The notes under the pieces were generated by a model. That model had not been told where the DNA came from, ran no database searches, and worked only from the letters and a program-made list of their open reading frames with translations. A stretch of 64,000 nt of DNA from JADCCX01 sp051649305 (GTDB lineage Bacteria; Pseudomonadota; Alphaproteobacteria; Rhizobiales; Beijerinckiaceae): positions 82,474-146,473 of the forward strand of contig JBOFGV010000083.1 of assembly GCA_051649305.1 (NCBI GenBank), in the 5' to 3' direction. The translations under genes were made by a program, and so were the position numbers. Position 1 is the first letter of the stretch. Each line of letters begins with the position of its first letter. Below are positions 15,984-27,200 of this stretch, piece after piece.

Positions 15984-16088
15984 AACACACCTCCATCCCT
16001 TTATATTTTTTATACTTTTTTCTAACCTAGCGCTGTTGCTGTGATTGGCAACAGCAGATTTGGACCACTTTTCAAAACCTGTGGGCCA

Positions 16089-17147
16089 TTACCATGCCGC
16101 CTCCAGAATCTGGCGACAGTCACCCGATGTCATCAAGCGGGGATTGGCGAGCGCAGAGGGGTCATCAGCCGCTATGTCGGCTATGCGTGCAAAAGCGCTG
16201 CGGTCTGTGGCTGTTTCACGCAAGGCAACGGGCAGTTTCAGCATACGCGACAATGTGGCGAGACGGGAGGGTAAGTCCTGCTGTGGATCGGCGTTTCCAC
16301 CCATGGCATCCAGCAGCGCGTCATATCTCTCCCCAACAGCGCGTGCATTGAAGTCAATAATCGCGCGCATCAAAGGTGCGTGCAGCTCGCCAGGCGTCGC
16401 CTGATCTGCAATATCCTCTTCCAGAGCATGGGCCAGTGCATCAACGCCGCCCACACCTTTTTCCATGGCAAGCCCCGCTGTCAGTGCGGCCGCCATTAGT
16501 TCGCGACGCAAAGCCGCGCTCATTGCCCCCGTCGCGAGAACAGGCAGCCAGCGTGTCAAGCGCCTGACAGCATCAAGAGCCAGTCCATCGGCAGGCGGGT
16601 TGAAGGTTGGTCTCGCATAGGCTTCGATGGCATGCACCAGCATCTCCATGCCGGAAGCAGCAAGACGGCGGGTTGGCGTATGGGCGAGCACTGATGGATC
16701 GGCGATGATATGGTCTGGCCGCGGGCAGACCACAGGGTCGCCATCGCGCGGCCTCACATGGCGTGAAAGGCCAAAGTCAAAAAGTGCTGTTGGCACGGCA
16801 ATGACAGAACAGATGCCTCTGCGCCGCTGTATTGCTGCGGCGGCCAGCCTGGCCTGCGCCACGATGTGCGATCCACCGACTACAAGAACTGTGCGGGTAT
16901 CAGTCTTTTGCAGATACACAACAAGCTCTGCTGCAGCACGATGGCTGGGCGCATCTGCAAAAACCGGAGCTTCGTGAAAAGAGATACGCGGCAAAGCGTT
17001 GTGGATTCGGGCCAGCGCCTCCTGCGTGCCGGGGCTACCATCAGACATGACAACGATGCGGCTGAGACCGGCCACCTGTTCAGGCAGCGCATCCTCAACC
17101 GCACTGTCGGCAAAATGGGTTTTGGTAAGGTAACTGATGAGCGTCAT
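16089..17147 (-). CDS. Iron-containing alcohol dehydrogenase/maleylacetate reductase-like protein with altered active site
   Basis: This 352-residue protein has the fold signature of group III alcohol dehydrogenases, but key residues are changed. The usual GGGSxxDxAK nucleotide motif reads VGGSHIVAQAR, so the Asp is gone. The metal-binding GMDALTHAIE reads GMEMLVHAIEAY (Asp to Glu, His kept). The first downstream His ligand position reads Asp (GVDALAHALE), and the last His may be shifted to GELH. The upstream frame opens at 17213 inside a terminator hairpin, so the ATG at 17147 is taken as the start. It may be a redox enzyme with other ligands, or a non-catalytic binding protein. It lies between the binding-protein gene and the AraC gene. 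Confidence 0.78.
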   Translation of the reverse strand: MTLISYLTKTHFADSAVEDALPEQVAGLSRIVVMSDGSPGTQEALARIHNALPRISFHEAPVFADAPSHRAAAELVVYLQKTDTRTVLVVGGSHIVAQARLAAAAIQRRRGICSVIAVPTALFDFGLSRHVRPRDGDPVVCPRPDHIIADPSVLAHTPTRRLAASGMEMLVHAIEAYARPTFNPPADGLALDAVRRLTRWLPVLATGAMSAALRRELMAAALTAGLAMEKGVGGVDALAHALEEDIADQATPGELHAPLMRAIIDFNARAVGERYDALLDAMGGNADPQQDLPSRLATLSRMLKLPVALRETATDRSAFARIADIAADDPSALANPRLMTSGDCRQILEAAW

Positions 17148-17183
17148 GGCCTTGGCGTCACTGACAGAAAGACACATCAGGTG

Positions 17184-17210
17184 AAAAGGCTGGCTTACTG
17201 CCAGCCTTTT
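17184..17210 (-). terminator. Hairpin after the Liv-type binding-protein gene
   Basis: A perfect 11-base stem (aaaaggctggc / gccagcctttt) with a 5-base loop lies 16 bases past the binding-protein stop. The run of four T ends the second arm on the minus strand. It may be a partial terminator that keeps the binding protein more abundant than the downstream genes. Confidence 0.75.
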
Positions 17211-17225
17211 CATTTTATCGTGCTA

Positions 17226-18491
17226 TCAGCCGCCTGCGCGCAGTTTGGCGCAATCAACCGCTGTACGCGATGGCAGGCCGATGGCGCGGAACTGCTCGAC
17301 AGTCATGCCCAGTGTCTGCGTGACATTCTCTGTCTTACCCACCATCTTGTTGGTCATGTTGCCATCTGGGCCATCCACCACTTCGTTGATGAAGACTGTG
17401 CCGGTTGCCTGACGGTTCTCGTTCAGCGAAACCTTGCCAACCGGGGTATCGAGCTGAATCTTGTTCAACGCTTCCTTGAGCTTGGCCTGACCATTGCTGA
17501 GATCACCACCGGCCGCCTCGATTCCCTTGATCGCAGCCTGTGTGGCCACAAAGTAGCCAAGACCGAACAGGGAAGGAGTGGGGAAACGCTGGGCAGCCGG
17601 GAAGGCATCCTGATAGGTCTTCACATAGGCCTGCCAGGCTGGATCCGGGTTATCAACCGCGAACGGACCTGAGGTTGGTGTGCCTTTCAGGATATCCTTG
17701 GCCTTGCCGCGCGATGTCAGAACGGTCTGGTCCGCCATGATCGTGCCACCGATGAGCTTGGTTTTCTCACCAGCCTGCTGGTACTGGTTCAGGAAGTTGA
17801 CGGCATCTGTACCGCCAAGACCCAGATAGATCGCGTCCACATTGTCTGGCAACTGGGCAATGATCGCACCGAAGTCAGCCTGACCGAGCGGCTGCCAGAA
17901 ACGCTGGACGATATCGCCACCTGCTTTGCAGAAGTCGACCGCGAAGCCCATAAAATTGGTGTAGCCGAAGGAATAGTCAGCCGCCACGGTGGCAACGCGC
18001 TTCCAGTTCTTCGTCTTCACGGCGTAGGAGCCCAGACCGAAGCCCCACTGCGAACCATCAAGGTTGAAACGGTAGAAGTTCGGGGCTGGGTCAACCCAGG
18101 TTGTTTCCAGCGCACCCGAAATACCGTTGATGACGACATTGCCGGGGATTGTCTTGGCAAAATCACGCATGGCGATACCTTCCGAACCTGACAATGGTCC
18201 GATGATGATATCAACCTTGTCCTGCTCGATGAGCTTGCGGGCCATGCGGATGGTTGTGTCGGGTTTGGTGTCTGTCGGAGCCACCACAGTCTCGACCTTC
18301 TTGCCCGCAATCATACCGTTGACCTGCTTCAGGGCCAGTTCAACGTTGCGAACACCGTCCGCTCCGCCAGCCGCAAAAGCGCCTTCGAGCGCCACAAGGA
18401 CGCCGATCTTGATTGTGCCGCTCTGTGCGAGCGCTGCGCCCGGCAACACAAGTGCCGCCGCTGAAACCATGCCGAGTAATACCTTGCGCAT
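17226..18491 (-). CDS. livK: ABC transporter substrate-binding protein, branched-chain amino acid type
   Basis: This 421-residue periplasmic binding protein starts at the ATG at 18491, with GGGAGGAA upstream; a longer frame to 18575 lacks such a site. A Sec signal peptide covers about residues 1-23 (MRKVLLGMVSAAALVLPGAALA). The mature part starts SGTIKIGVLVALEGAFAAGG, the typical peripla_BP_6 opening, and contains GPLSGSEGIAMRDFAK near 100. It captures the substrate for the LivHMG-fusion importer. Its similarity class includes binding proteins for amides and aromatic compounds, so the ligand cannot be named. It is the first gene of the long minus-strand cluster. Confidence 0.92.
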   Translation of the reverse strand: MRKVLLGMVSAAALVLPGAALAQSGTIKIGVLVALEGAFAAGGADGVRNVELALKQVNGMIAGKKVETVVAPTDTKPDTTIRMARKLIEQDKVDIIIGPLSGSEGIAMRDFAKTIPGNVVINGISGALETTWVDPAPNFYRFNLDGSQWGFGLGSYAVKTKNWKRVATVAADYSFGYTNFMGFAVDFCKAGGDIVQRFWQPLGQADFGAIIAQLPDNVDAIYLGLGGTDAVNFLNQYQQAGEKTKLIGGTIMADQTVLTSRGKAKDILKGTPTSGPFAVDNPDPAWQAYVKTYQDAFPAAQRFPTPSLFGLGYFVATQAAIKGIEAAGGDLSNGQAKLKEALNKIQLDTPVGKVSLNENRQATGTVFINEVVDGPDGNMTNKMVGKTENVTQTLGMTVEQFRAIGLPSRTAVDCAKLRAGG

Positions 18492-18698
18492 GTGTGTTCC
18501 TCCCTGAACATGCAGCGACCTGTCGGCGGATGAACGGTCTCGATCCTGCCCGGTCGCCTGAAAGAACGAAGACAAAAACGTCCCCGCACCTGATTGAAAA
18601 GCTGCGACGGGACAAGTCAGCAGCCCATATCCAAGCGTCTGTTTTTAAGGAGTCTCATGTTTGCAAGAGAGTCTGCGCTTCAATCAGACCGCATCATG

Positions 18699-21053
18699 TC
18701 AGGCGGCATGCGCAACCGAAGATACAAATTTTCTGGCAATCTCGTCGGCCACCACTGGGCGCCCGACGAAATAGCCCTGAATCTGGTTGCACCCAAGAGA
18801 ACGCAGGGAATCGAGCTGTTCTACCGTCTCGACACCCTCTGCTGTGACCGTGATGGCAAGTTCACAGGACATCGCCACGATTGCAGCAATGATGGCTGCG
18901 CTTTCCGGACCTTCAGCCAATCCCAGAACAAATGACCGGTCAATCTTGAGCTTGTCGAAGCGATAGCGCCTCAGATAGCTCAGGGAGGAATAGCCAACTC
19001 CGAAATCATCAAGCGCAATACGGACACCCAGAAGCCTCAGAGCCTCCAGTGTCGCATCAACGTGACCACCCTGCTCCAGAAACAGCGTCTCGGTGATTTC
19101 GAGTTCAAGGCGCCCTGGTGCAATGCCCGAAACCTCCAGCGCTTTCTTCACTGCAGCAAAAAGCCCTGGTGAACGAAACTGGACCGGGGAAAGATTGACT
19201 GCAATCCGGACATGATCCGGCCAGCTTGCAGCAGTGCAGCAGGCGGTGTGGAGGACAAAAGCTCCCAGACGATCAATCAATCCGCTCTCTTCGGCAATGG
19301 CAATGAACTCGGCAGGGCTGATGTGCCCAAAGGTGGGATGATGCCACCTTGCAAGCGCCTCGCAGGCCGTTATGCGCAGGCTTCCGGCCTCGACCAGTGG
19401 CTGATAGGCGAGCTTGATCTCTTGTGTATCAAGACCGATGCGCAGATCACGCTCCAGTTTGTGACGGCGCATCGCGGCGGCTTCAAGCGTTGGTTCAAAG
19501 AACGCAAAGCGGCTGCGTCCTTCCTGCTTGGCGCGGTACAGTGCAAGGTCAGCGTGGCGGATCAGTGTGGCAGGATCGCTCCCTGCTTTTGCAGTGGCGA
19601 TTCCAATGCTTGCGCCTGTCAAGGCATTGATGCCCGAAGGGAGGCTGATAGGAACTGAGAGTGCTTCAACAATTCTGGCAGCAAAGCGCATGGTACGCTC
19701 CGCCTCCGCATCACCACTCATGACAATAGCGAACTCGTCGCCGCCAAGACGGGCAACAAGGTCTGCCTCAACGGCCAGCGTGCGCAACTTGTCCGCTACC
19801 TCAACCAGAAGCTCATCACCAACAGGATGGCCCTGGGTGTCATTGATGGTTTTGAAGTGATCAAGATCAATCAACAGAAGCGACAGATCGCCGCCTTTGC
19901 GATGCAGTCTGTGAAAGCCGCGCTCCAGCTCGCCGGTCAGTGTGGCACGGTTTGAAAGTCCTGTCAGGACATCAAATTGCGCAAGGTGCTCGACCCGGCG
20001 CCGGGCCTCGCCTGCGGCTGTCACGTTGCGCCCGATGCCGCGATAGCCTGCGAAATGGCCTTCCGCATCAAACACTGGCTTGCCCGTCAGCGACCAACGC
20101 TGCGGCCAGCCGTCCATGAAGACCGTCAGTTCAAGGTCGCGGAACATTTTCTGTGATCTGATCGCTGCAACAATGACAGCAAGCTGGCGCCGCTCGTCTT
20201 CCGATCTTTCTGAGCGTGATGTCAGCGGAAGACAATCCAGCGCACTGCGACCCACAAGATCTTCCTCTGAACGGTGAAGCAGTGTCGTCAACTGTGATGA
20301 GACATGCTGGATCCGCCCCCGCGCATCAATCATCCAGAGCCAGTCGTTGCCATGCTCCTCAAAATCACTGAGAAGCAATCCGATGTAGTCACGCTGTTCC
20401 TCGCTGCGTATCTGGGCTTCGATCCGCTCTTTCAAGGTCTTTGCGAGCGCCAGTGAACTGTTGGCCACAACCGCGATGTAAACCGTATTGAGCAGGAACA
20501 GGGCAGCCGTTGTGAACCCCGGAACCAGGATCAAGGCTACACTCGATCCCATGGCTATCATGCCAGCAAAAGCAATGGCCGCAGGTGTGACTGTCGCGAG
20601 CGCAAAACCACTGCCACACAGCATGCCAGCAACCACTGCACCAATGATGATACGCTGCTCCATATCTCCGACAGCAAAGAAAGCCGGCAGAACGGCCCAC
20701 ACAATTCCAAGAATAAATGCATGCGCAACCGTCCGTCGAATGCCACGCACAGAGGCGGTGGAGCGGGCCTGAAAAGTGCGGCCCGCCAGATTGCGCATCA
20801 AGGCAAACGTGGCGATTGCGACCACAACTGAAGCCCATATCATAACATGGGGGAAGTAGGCGCTGCCATTAAAGCTGTACACAATAAGCAGCGCACTGGC
20901 GATATTGGCTGCCATCATCCACGGTGTGTAGCGCCTGACTGCAGCAATCTGTGCAGCCCGAACGCTTCCGGCAAATACCGAAGCAGCATCGGGAGCACCG
21001 ATGGCCAAAAACCGGTCCAGCAAACGCCTTTTTGCAATCAATTGATCTTTCAT
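18699..21053 (-). CDS. Membrane-bound PAS-GGDEF-EAL c-di-GMP signalling protein
   Basis: This 784-residue protein has an N-terminal membrane region with about six hydrophobic segments (30-220), a PAS-like domain (235-350), GGDEF (365-520) and EAL (535-780). The cyclase motif GGDEF is intact (ARLGGDEFAIV). The inhibitory RxxD site is absent because the R position is Val. EAL (CEALARWHHP) and the DDFG and KIDRSF motifs are intact, so both synthesis and breakdown of c-di-GMP are possible. The ATG at 21053 is preferred over a frame open to 21206, as it starts MKDQL with GGGG upstream. It lies next to the giant surface-protein operon, a common pairing in adhesion control, though a link is inferred. 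Confidence 0.9.
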   Translation of the reverse strand: MKDQLIAKRRLLDRFLAIGAPDAASVFAGSVRAAQIAAVRRYTPWMMAANIASALLIVYSFNGSAYFPHVMIWASVVVAIATFALMRNLAGRTFQARSTASVRGIRRTVAHAFILGIVWAVLPAFFAVGDMEQRIIIGAVVAGMLCGSGFALATVTPAAIAFAGMIAMGSSVALILVPGFTTAALFLLNTVYIAVVANSSLALAKTLKERIEAQIRSEEQRDYIGLLLSDFEEHGNDWLWMIDARGRIQHVSSQLTTLLHRSEEDLVGRSALDCLPLTSRSERSEDERRQLAVIVAAIRSQKMFRDLELTVFMDGWPQRWSLTGKPVFDAEGHFAGYRGIGRNVTAAGEARRRVEHLAQFDVLTGLSNRATLTGELERGFHRLHRKGGDLSLLLIDLDHFKTINDTQGHPVGDELLVEVADKLRTLAVEADLVARLGGDEFAIVMSGDAEAERTMRFAARIVEALSVPISLPSGINALTGASIGIATAKAGSDPATLIRHADLALYRAKQEGRSRFAFFEPTLEAAAMRRHKLERDLRIGLDTQEIKLAYQPLVEAGSLRITACEALARWHHPTFGHISPAEFIAIAEESGLIDRLGAFVLHTACCTAASWPDHVRIAVNLSPVQFRSPGLFAAVKKALEVSGIAPGRLELEITETLFLEQGGHVDATLEALRLLGVRIALDDFGVGYSSLSYLRRYRFDKLKIDRSFVLGLAEGPESAAIIAAIVAMSCELAITVTAEGVETVEQLDSLRSLGCNQIQGYFVGRPVVADEIARKFVSSVAHAA

Positions 21054-21214
21054 TTGCCCCACACAAGAATGATCACTATTGCGCCGGCATATTGTTAAAG
21101 CTCTGAAACAACAGTTAAACGGATGGAGTCTGACCGTGAACTGGAGGCAACAAAGCGCGTTTATCCCTAACAGTCTATTGGATAGTTTTATGATTTCTTG
21201 AGACAATCAGGTGT

Positions 21215-21241
21215 ACCGGCGGCTCTGGGGACACCGCCGGT
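21215..21241. terminator. Hairpin between the giant-protein gene and the GGDEF-EAL gene
   Basis: An 8-base stem (accggcgg / ccgccggt) surrounds an 11-base loop, 9 bases past the giant-gene stop. The T-rich run ttcttctttc follows on the plus strand, while on the minus strand the hairpin has no clear U-run. It is likely the end signal of the four-gene operon, possibly helped by other factors. Confidence 0.6.
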
Positions 21242-21249
21242 TTCTTCTT

Positions 21250-24200
21250 TCAATGGCTCAACTCAGGTTCCTGCAAGCGGACCTGACCAAGGCGTGGCTC
21301 GATGACAAGCTGCCGCCTCACAACCTCTCCCGATGCCATGACAGCCTCGACATCCAGCTCCACACGATCCTGCGTGACCGGTGGTACACCACCGTGAATG
21401 TCACGGCCGAGACGCTCGAGCCAGCGCAGATCACGGTCAGTGATCAATCGGTAGTCAACCATGCTGCGTTTGCCGTTGCTGTCCTCCTGCCAGACCTTCA
21501 GCACGAACTGGCGCTCATGCATCATTGTCTCGACCCACAGCTTCTCACCGGATGGGGTATCCGCGGAGACACGGGCGATGGAGGTTCCGAGGAACGTCCG
21601 AGTGGCAACATCGGACAAGGTGCTGTGCAGTGGCGATTCCGCATCACGTTTGAAGCGTGCCAGAATATCGTCAGCTGATCCGTTCCAGCGTAGCGCATCA
21701 AGCACGATATAGCCCGTTCCAGGGAAGGGTGACTGACCCGCAGGTTTGCCATCCAGCATGTCCATTGGCCAAAGCGGAGCAGACGGTGCGATGTGGTTGT
21801 CCTCAGGTGGGACGTCAACAATAACAGTGGCCGTTGCAAAGCCACCATGCCCGTCAGCAATTGTGTAGGTGATAACGGCACTGCCTGAGAACCCACGGCT
21901 TGGAATGAAGCGGATCCTTCCATCAGATTCGATTATGACCTCCCCGTCGGGAGACGTTGCCTCCACGATCGTCAGGTTATCACCATCGGGATCGCTGTCG
22001 TTCGGCAAGACATCAATCGTCACCGGCGTGTTGGGCCTGTCAGCGCGCGCCTGATTGTTCAAAGCCACTGGCGGTGGATTGAGTGCCGTGAACGGGAAGG
22101 TGACTTCTCTCACACCACCATCCGGATCGCGGACGATCAGTGTTATGGGATAGATACCATCACCATTCGGACCACCCTGCGATGCATCAGCACCGATGAC
22201 ACCGGAGATCACACCCGTCACCGGATCGATTGACAGACCCGGCGGCATGCCGGTCGCATCAAAGGTCAGCGGCCGCCCTTCCGGATCAACAAAGACATCA
22301 CCGGCACGGATAACAACCGGAGTGCTGTCGAGCGCAATGTTTGGTGTGAGAAGCACCAGCGGATCCGGGTTGGGGTTGCCGGGATTGTTCGGGTCAACCA
22401 GCTTGGGCGCATCATTCACACCGACAATAGTCAGGGTGAGCGATGCTGTCGCCTGTGCGCCGTCAGCATCGGTGATCACATACTGGATGGCCTCCAGTGC
22501 GGTTTCACCAACAGGAAGGGCATCATAGGCTGTGCCTGGATCGAAGCTGTAGGTTCCATCCGGGTTCAGCGTCAGCACTGCACCATTTGGCAACACGAAA
22601 GGCTGACCAATGGGTACAGGTTGGCCATTCCAGCTGGCTGAAACAACGGTGAGCGGATCACCGTCCGGATCGCTGTCAGCACCGGGGCCAACAAGCACCG
22701 AGCCAACAACCGGCGGGCCATCCTCACTGACCGTATTGCTGTCATCAACAGCAACAGGCGGCGGGTTGGTCACGGTATAGGTGATCGTGGTTGTCGTCTT
22801 GTTGCCGGCAATATCTGTGACAGTAACAGTGACAGGATAAACGCCGTCACCGTTGGGACCGCCCTGCGACGCATCATTCGGCAGATCACCGGAAATGACG
22901 CCTGTCACAGGATCAATGGTCAGGCCCGGCGGCAGACCATCCGTCTCGTAGGTCAATGGATCACCTTCCGGATCACGGATGTAGTCCGAAACATCAATGA
23001 CAGGCGGAGTCGTGCTGTCAGGCGCTGTCACATCCGGAATGATGTTCTGAGGATCAGGTGTCGGCACAGGGTTCAGCGGCGTGCCGGGGTTGGTAGGATC
23101 AACCACCACAGGCGCATCGTTGACAGGCTGCATGGTGAGCGTCAGCACAGCTGTCGCAAGCGCACCATCCTTGTCCGTGATTGTGTAGGTCACGGGCGGA
23201 ACAGGGCCATCATAGTTAGGCGACGGAGTGAAGGACCAACCCCCATCAGCAGCGATGGTGAGCGTGCCCACACCGGGCATGGTGGCTGTTGATCCCGGCA
23301 GGAATGTGCCTGCCAGACCCGGAACCGTGAAGCCAGTAACCGCCAGGGGATCACCATCAGGATCGCTGTCATTATCGAGCAGATTACCCGTGGCGGTGAT
23401 ATCTTCGGTTACAGTTGCAGCATCATTCAAGGCCACCGGAGGCGGGTTTGTGATGGTATAGGTGATCGTGGTTGTTGTGACGTTGCCGCCATTGTCTGTG
23501 ATGGTGACTGTGACAGGATATACGCCATCGCCATTCGGACCACCCTGTGAGGCATCGATCGGCAGAACACCGGAGATAAGACCGGTTGCAGGATCGATGA
23601 TCAACCCCGGAGGCAAACCAGTTGCATCGTAGGTAACTGGGCCACTCTCCGGATCGCGGATGTAATCCGAAACCAGAATCTGGGGTGGGCTGGTGCTGTC
23701 CGGTGCTGTGATATCAGGAATGACATTCAGCGGATCGGGCGCAGGTGTCGGCAATCCCGGCACGCCAGGGTTCTGCGGATCGACCATAACCACTGGATCA
23801 TTCACACCGATGATGGCAACTGTGAGTGTTGCCGTCACCTTGTCGCCGTCGGCATCTGTGATCTCGTAGGTGAAGACATCAGTCAGGCTCTGGCCCGTGG
23901 TCAACGCATTGACAACAGGATCAGTCCGGTTCGGCTGATAGCTGTAGGAGCCGTCCCCGTTCAGTGTCAGCGTGCCATAGAGACCTGCGACTGCAGCACC
24001 CGGGGCAGACGCTGGTGCGCCAGTGCCTGCACCAACAGCAGTTACCGGATTGGCAGGTGCATCAGCACCGGCATTGTCCGCCGTGCCATCGGTTATGTTA
24101 GGATCACCTCCTGAAGCATCAACGCCGGTGAAGACATTGCCCGTTGCCGGTGCGGTTCCGTTTTCTGAAACCGTATCCGCATCATTCGTTGCAAGCGGCG

Positions 24201-27200
24201 CGTCATCCGCCACTGCAAAGCGCAGGTTGCCATTGGCCGTGTCACCAAGGTTGCTGGTGACAGACACGGGGATTGTATCAAAGACAGGACCTGTTGAATG
24301 GTTCTGCGGTGCAGTCAGAGTGTACTCATAGCTGACATCACCCGTTAGTGGATCAAAGCCTGTGACTTCCAGCACGCCCAATGGCGTGGTGATGATGATC
24401 GGGCTTGCAGGCGTCGCTGCAAGCAATTGCGCAGGCGTATAAGGCGTGCCTGCAATTGTGACACTGGCAAGCACATCCGGACCAGAGACCACAGCTGTGA
24501 ACGAGCCAGTGATTGTCTCCCCGGTGCCTGATGGCGTGGTGCCAACAGGCAGATCAGCCTCCTTCACAGTTCCGTCAACACCAGCGGGGTTGGCCGAGCC
24601 AGCGTTGATGATGGCCGGTGTGCCCGTGATCGAAAGCGTCAGGGTCGCGGTTGACTTCGAGCCGTCTGCGTCGGTGATCTCGTAGGTGAACACATCGTTG
24701 AGAGAGTCATTCGGCCCAAGCGCGGACACTGCCGGATTGCCATAGTCTGGTGTGTAGGTGTAGCCACCATTGGCGTTGAGCGTCAACGAACCGAAGAGAC
24801 CGGGAACCGGCACTCCAACACCGCCAGCCACTGGCGCACCGTTGCCCACCACAACGCCGCTGACCGGTGCAGCGCCAAGCGCATCAGCACCAGCTGTATC
24901 AGCCGTTCCGTCAGACGTGTTCGGATCACCTGCTGAAGGTGCGCCTGTCACAACGTTACCAACTGCAATGCTGGACGGATTACCCGGTGTCGAGATGACG
25001 CGATCCACATCGTTGGTGGCAACCGGCGCATCATCAAGGATGGCGATAGCAAGCGTGCCGGGTGTGGTGTTGCCAAGCACATCGACGATGGCCAAAGCGA
25101 TTGACTCTGTCAGCGGCGCACCGTTGACGTTCGGAGCGCTGGTATCCAGCGTGTAGCTATAGGACACTGCGCCGGTCGCGGGGTTGAAGCCGGTGATCGT
25201 GATGCTGCCGTATGTCGGGCTGGCAATCGTGATCGGTGCCAGTGGTGTCGCGGCCTGCAGCTGGGCAAGTGTAATGACCGTACCACCAACTGACAGTGAT
25301 GCAATACCATCCTTGTCTGCAATGGTGAATGTTCCCGTCGCGGTTTCGCCGGTTCCGGTGGGTGATGTGCCTGTCGGCAGATCGCTCTCTTTGACCTGCG
25401 CGTCAGTGCCGGCAAGGTTGCCTGCATTGTCGGCAAGATTGGTGATTGCGCCGGTGTCATCAACGGGTGCCACTGTCAATGTCAGAACTGCAGTATCGGT
25501 GCCGCCCTTTCCGTCGGAAACTGTGTAGGTGACAGAAGGGACAGGGCCGTTGTATTCAGGGCTCGGCGTAAAGGTATAGCTGCCGTCAGAATTGACGATA
25601 AGCTGGCCAACGCCGGGGATCGTTGCAGTCTGCCCTGGCCCGAATGAGCCGGGCATGCCTGCCACCGTGAACTGGGTAACAACCAGTGGGTCATTGTCAG
25701 CATCACTGTCCGGCGTATCATCGGTCAGCAGGTTGTCCGTCGCGGGCTGGTCCTCTGTAAGGGTCTTCGCATTATCTGTCGCAACCGGCGGATCATTGAC
25801 TGCACCTACCAAAATCGAGAGTGTTGCAGTATCGGTGCCGCCCTTGCCATCGGAAATCGTATAGGTAGCAAGAGGAACAGGGCCAGTGTAGTTTGCCGCT
25901 GGTGTGAAGGTGTAGGATCCATTGAGCTGCATGACCAATTGACCAACACCGGGGATTGTCGCTGTCTGCCCAGGCGAGAAGGTTCCCGCAAAACCGGCAA
26001 CGGTAAACTGAGTCAGTTGCAATGCATCGTTGTCAGGGTCCATGTCAGGCGTTCCACCCGTGATGACATTGCCGGAAGCAGGTGTGTCTTCTGCGGTTGT
26101 GTTGGTATCGTCTGTCGCCACAGGTGGATCGTTAACCGGCGTAATGTTCAGTATCAGCGTCGATGTGTCGGTGCCGCCGTTTCCATCAGAGACAGTGTAG
26201 GTGATCACCGGGATAGCACCGGTGTAGTTTGCAACCGGGGTAAAGCTGTAGCTGCCATCGGCGTTGATTGTGACCGAGCCGACACCGGGGATGCTGATTG
26301 CCGATCCAACAGGCTGCGTGCCTGCAATCCCTGCAATTGTGAAACCCGTTATGACTGGCGCATCGCCGTCTGCATCAGTGGCGTTGGCGAGCAAATCGCC
26401 TGCTGCGCCATCAGCTACTGTCAGCACTGTATCTTCTGTAACCGTGTTGGTTTCATTGCCGTCAACAGGTGGATCATTCACATCGCGGAATGAGGAATCC
26501 GTCACCAGTGGCACGGCATTCGAGCCGGATGCATTGAGGGCGGGAACGCCTGACAACGCGATTGCAGCTGCCGTACGGTTCTCATCATTGACGTCAAAGC
26601 CGTCTGTGGTGCTGGCACCCTCGAAGACATCAAACAGTCCATCTCCATCAGCATCGTTGGCTGCCGTCGACAGACCTGTTGCTGCCGTTGTCGGACCCGC
26701 TGTTCCGCGTTCAGCGGCGTCAAGCTTGCCATCGTTGTCACTGTCTGTATCAAGATAGTCAGCGCTATCTGTACTGTCAGTGTTGACCGGTATCAGACCA
26801 TTGGAGCCGATTGCACCTGTTGTCCGCGTAGCATCATAGCGGTCATCCAGACCATCGTTGTCGGTATCAAGCATCGCTGCACCTGTGCCGGATGGCGCGA
26901 TGTAGCCCGCCGTTGTTTGCGCTTCGACATTGTCAGTGATGCCGTCGTTGTCAGAGTCGATATCGAGATGGTCGGAGATACCATCGTTGTCACTGTCGAT
27001 ACCTGCAGCAATTCTGTCGACTGCGTTCGGGAAATTCACCGGTGACTTCATATTGATCTGGAACCCGGCGGAGTCACCGGTGGTCTCAAACCGGATGACG
27101 AAGCTGTCGCGGTTGACATAGCTGAAACGGATCGTATCTGGAGGAACAAGCGTATCAGGGATATTGTCCGCAGTCGATGTGGCCACAATCCGCCCCGGTG

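Noticed and set aside
22060..27000. Insertion-sequence or CRISPR origin of the repeats in the giant gene
   Set aside because: The repeats stay in frame and encode beta-domain modules; there are no short spacers, transposase or target duplications.
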